A stretch of DNA of 64,000 nt, taken from contig JAJZXB010000005.1 of NCBI GenBank assembly GCA_021846395.1, forward strand, positions 62,001 to 126,000, written 5' to 3'. The stretch is from Thermoplasmata archaeon. GTDB lineage: Archaea > Thermoplasmatota > Thermoplasmata > Thermoplasmatales > Thermoplasmataceae. This document shows positions 62,948-64,000 of the stretch, piece by piece (the first letter of the stretch is position 1; the number at the start of each line of letters is the position of its first letter). The notes beneath the pieces were generated by a model. The model was not told the origin of the DNA, did not search any database, and was given only the letters and a program-made list of their open reading frames with translations. The translations under genes were made by a program, and so were the position numbers.

Positions 62948-63315
62948 GTGGCAGAAGGCAAAAATGCTGAGAACTCCCCTCCATTAGAGGATAACAATAA
63001 AAGAATTAAAAATATTAAAACGGTTTATGATGCTGATCCATTAAAGTGGCATGTTAAGGTTGAAGAAATTGACTCTGATCAACAAAAAAAGTGCTTAACA
63101 TTTATATTAAGAAAAACGGCAACGGTTATTCCAGGCTCTGGTATGAAATCGACAATTCATGTGACTGCTGGCATGTAAAAGCTTGCTGGATCGATTCGCA
63201 AGTGCAGAAAATGGTAATGGAATATAAAGGCAAAACCAAGATATACCCGTCTTGCGGATATGAAAATCCTGAGGATGATGTATATTGCATGAAATGCGGG
63301 GGGAAGTGGGAGTGA
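62948..63315 (+). pseudogene. Zinc-ribbon protein with a frameshift in a poly-A tract
   Basis: From GTG 62948 the frame reads MAEGKNAENSPPLEDNNKRI on to KVEEIDSDQQKK and then loses sense. After the A7 run at about 63085-63091 the next frame gives LNIYIKKNGNGYSRLWYEID, then NSCDCWHVKACWIDSQVQ and a final zinc-ribbon-like YPSCGYENPEDDVYCMKCGG. The first cysteine of that ribbon appears replaced by tyrosine. One base fewer in the A run would join the parts into about 122 residues. Error, programmed shift and decay are all possible. The family is unknown. Confidence 0.5.
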
Positions 63316-63574
63316 GAGTATTAAATCACATGGTGTTGGGTGTTAATATATGAAACATGATAAAAACCTAATAGTACTGTAAATAATTTATTGCAGTATT
63401 ATTGCAAATACTAACCCATCAATTAAAATATTTTGAGACATGCCGAGGGTCTAGAAAAGGAAAGAACTATAATAGGGGGATCATAAATATTTTCTGAAAT
63501 CGTTAAGTTATTATACAAAAAACAATATTGTTAATAGGATTCAACAAATTCAACAAAAAATGAGAGGAAAAATA

Positions 63575-64000
63575 ATGGATGAAAACTACGAAGAAAATAA
63601 TGTGAAGTTAATTGATATAGATGGATTGAAATTAAATCGTAAAAATTATAGGATATACTTTAACACGGGTATTACAGAGGAACAAGTTGTAAAAAAACTT
63701 TTTGATGAAGAAGGTATTGTTAAATTGGCGGAAAGTATAGTACAATACGGGGGACTTTACGCATATGAGAACATAATTGCAGTGAAAGAGGGGGATAAAA
63801 ACATTGTTCTTGAAGGAAATAGGAGAACACTTGCAATCCAATGTTTACTACACGACAATTTTGTTCCTGAAGATTATAAAAATCAATATTCAAAAATACG
63901 TAATAAAACAACTAAAGAAGGTTTAAATAAAATAAGGAGGGTACAAGTTTTTTTCGTAAAAAATAGAGAGGAGGCAATACCGTTGATAGCAAATAAACAT
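63575..64000 (+). CDS. ParB/sulfiredoxin-like domain protein, 3' end cut by window
   Basis: An open frame from ATG 63575 (MDENYEENNVKLIDIDG) runs to the window end in frame (142 codons). A GAGAGG ribosome-binding site lies 7-12 bases upstream; an ATG at 63560 in the same frame is the alternative. The core NIIAVKEGDKNIVLEGNRRT, followed by LAIQCLL, is the ParB N-terminal domain pattern (VxEGNRRxxAL). Such proteins are encoded by plasmids and defence islands as well as partition systems. The remainder lies outside the window, so role and completeness are unknown. Confidence 0.75.
   Translation, partial: MDENYEENNVKLIDIDGLKLNRKNYRIYFNTGITEEQVVKKLFDEEGIVKLAESIVQYGGLYAYENIIAVKEGDKNIVLEGNRRTLAIQCLLHDNFVPEDYKNQYSKIRNKTTKEGLNKIRRVQVFFVKNREEAIPLIANKH

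Noticed and set aside
63575-64000. Chromosome-partition ParB
   Set aside because: Only the N-terminal domain pattern is visible, no ParA gene or parS repeats are present, and the gene is cut by the window edge.

Overview
The window is AT-rich DNA (roughly one third G+C by eye). Its gene content is that of a Thermoplasmatales-type acidophilic euryarchaeon of the Ferroplasma/Acidiplasma/Picrophilus sort. The evidence is an Orc1/Cdc6 initiator, ribosomal protein L40e, a NurA-HerA-Mre11-Rad50 operon, a bifunctional archaeal FBP aldolase/phosphatase, a KdgA-type aldolase, an intron-bearing tRNA-Trp, and many genes whose ATG lies about 25 bases after a TATA box (leaderless transcripts). The genus is an inference; no 16S gene or other marker settles it.

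Layout. 1-5.4 kb: a thiolase-like/acyl-CoA dehydrogenase pair, threonine ammonia-lyase, a CcmE-like OB-fold protein, acylphosphatase, and two paralogous exported proteins, one split by a C10 homopolymer. 5.6-13.6 kb: a minus-strand operon nurA-herA-mre11-rad50-methyltransferase-Drg GTPase. 13.8-22.3 kb: an S2P-like protease, tRNA-Val, then a worn stretch with an IS200/IS605 relic, a broken esterase, kdgA, a metallo-beta-lactamase-fold gene, and an intact-looking IS200/IS605 element (tnpA+tnpB) lodged in an MFS transporter gene. 22.6-33 kb: housekeeping genes (fbp, rpl40e, purQ, cdc6, folC, tenA, an ABC-2 exporter, lipB, a class V aminotransferase). 33.4-39.8 kb: a six-gene membrane oxidoreductase operon related to group 4 NiFe hydrogenases whose large subunit has lost all four nickel-binding cysteines. 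40.3-50.6 kb: an AAA ATPase, a GH31 alpha-glucosidase, a maltose-type ABC importer operon and an aldo/keto reductase. 51-59.4 kb: an amino-acid permease, then a CobN-type chelatase, a ChlI/ChlD fusion and a double-SIS protein.

59.5-64 kb is accessory DNA: a Panacea-like gene beside a small PD-(D/E)XK nuclease, a VapBC pair, and tRNA-Trp followed by a decayed tyrosine recombinase, divergent small regulators, a frameshifted zinc-ribbon gene and a ParB-like gene that runs off the window.

How the genes work together. The GH31 enzyme and the ABC importer could take up and hydrolyse alpha-glucans. KdgA belongs to the non-phosphorylative Entner-Doudoroff route, and the FBP aldolase/phosphatase serves gluconeogenesis. 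The hydrogenase-related complex is a candidate proton or ion pump fed by an unknown, probably ferredoxin-like, donor. The most interesting points are the nickel-less complex with a ferredoxin-fused small subunit, the C10 tract in a surface-protein gene, the tRNA-Trp intron that reads as a dual box C/D guide RNA for positions 34 and 39, and the Panacea/nuclease pair.
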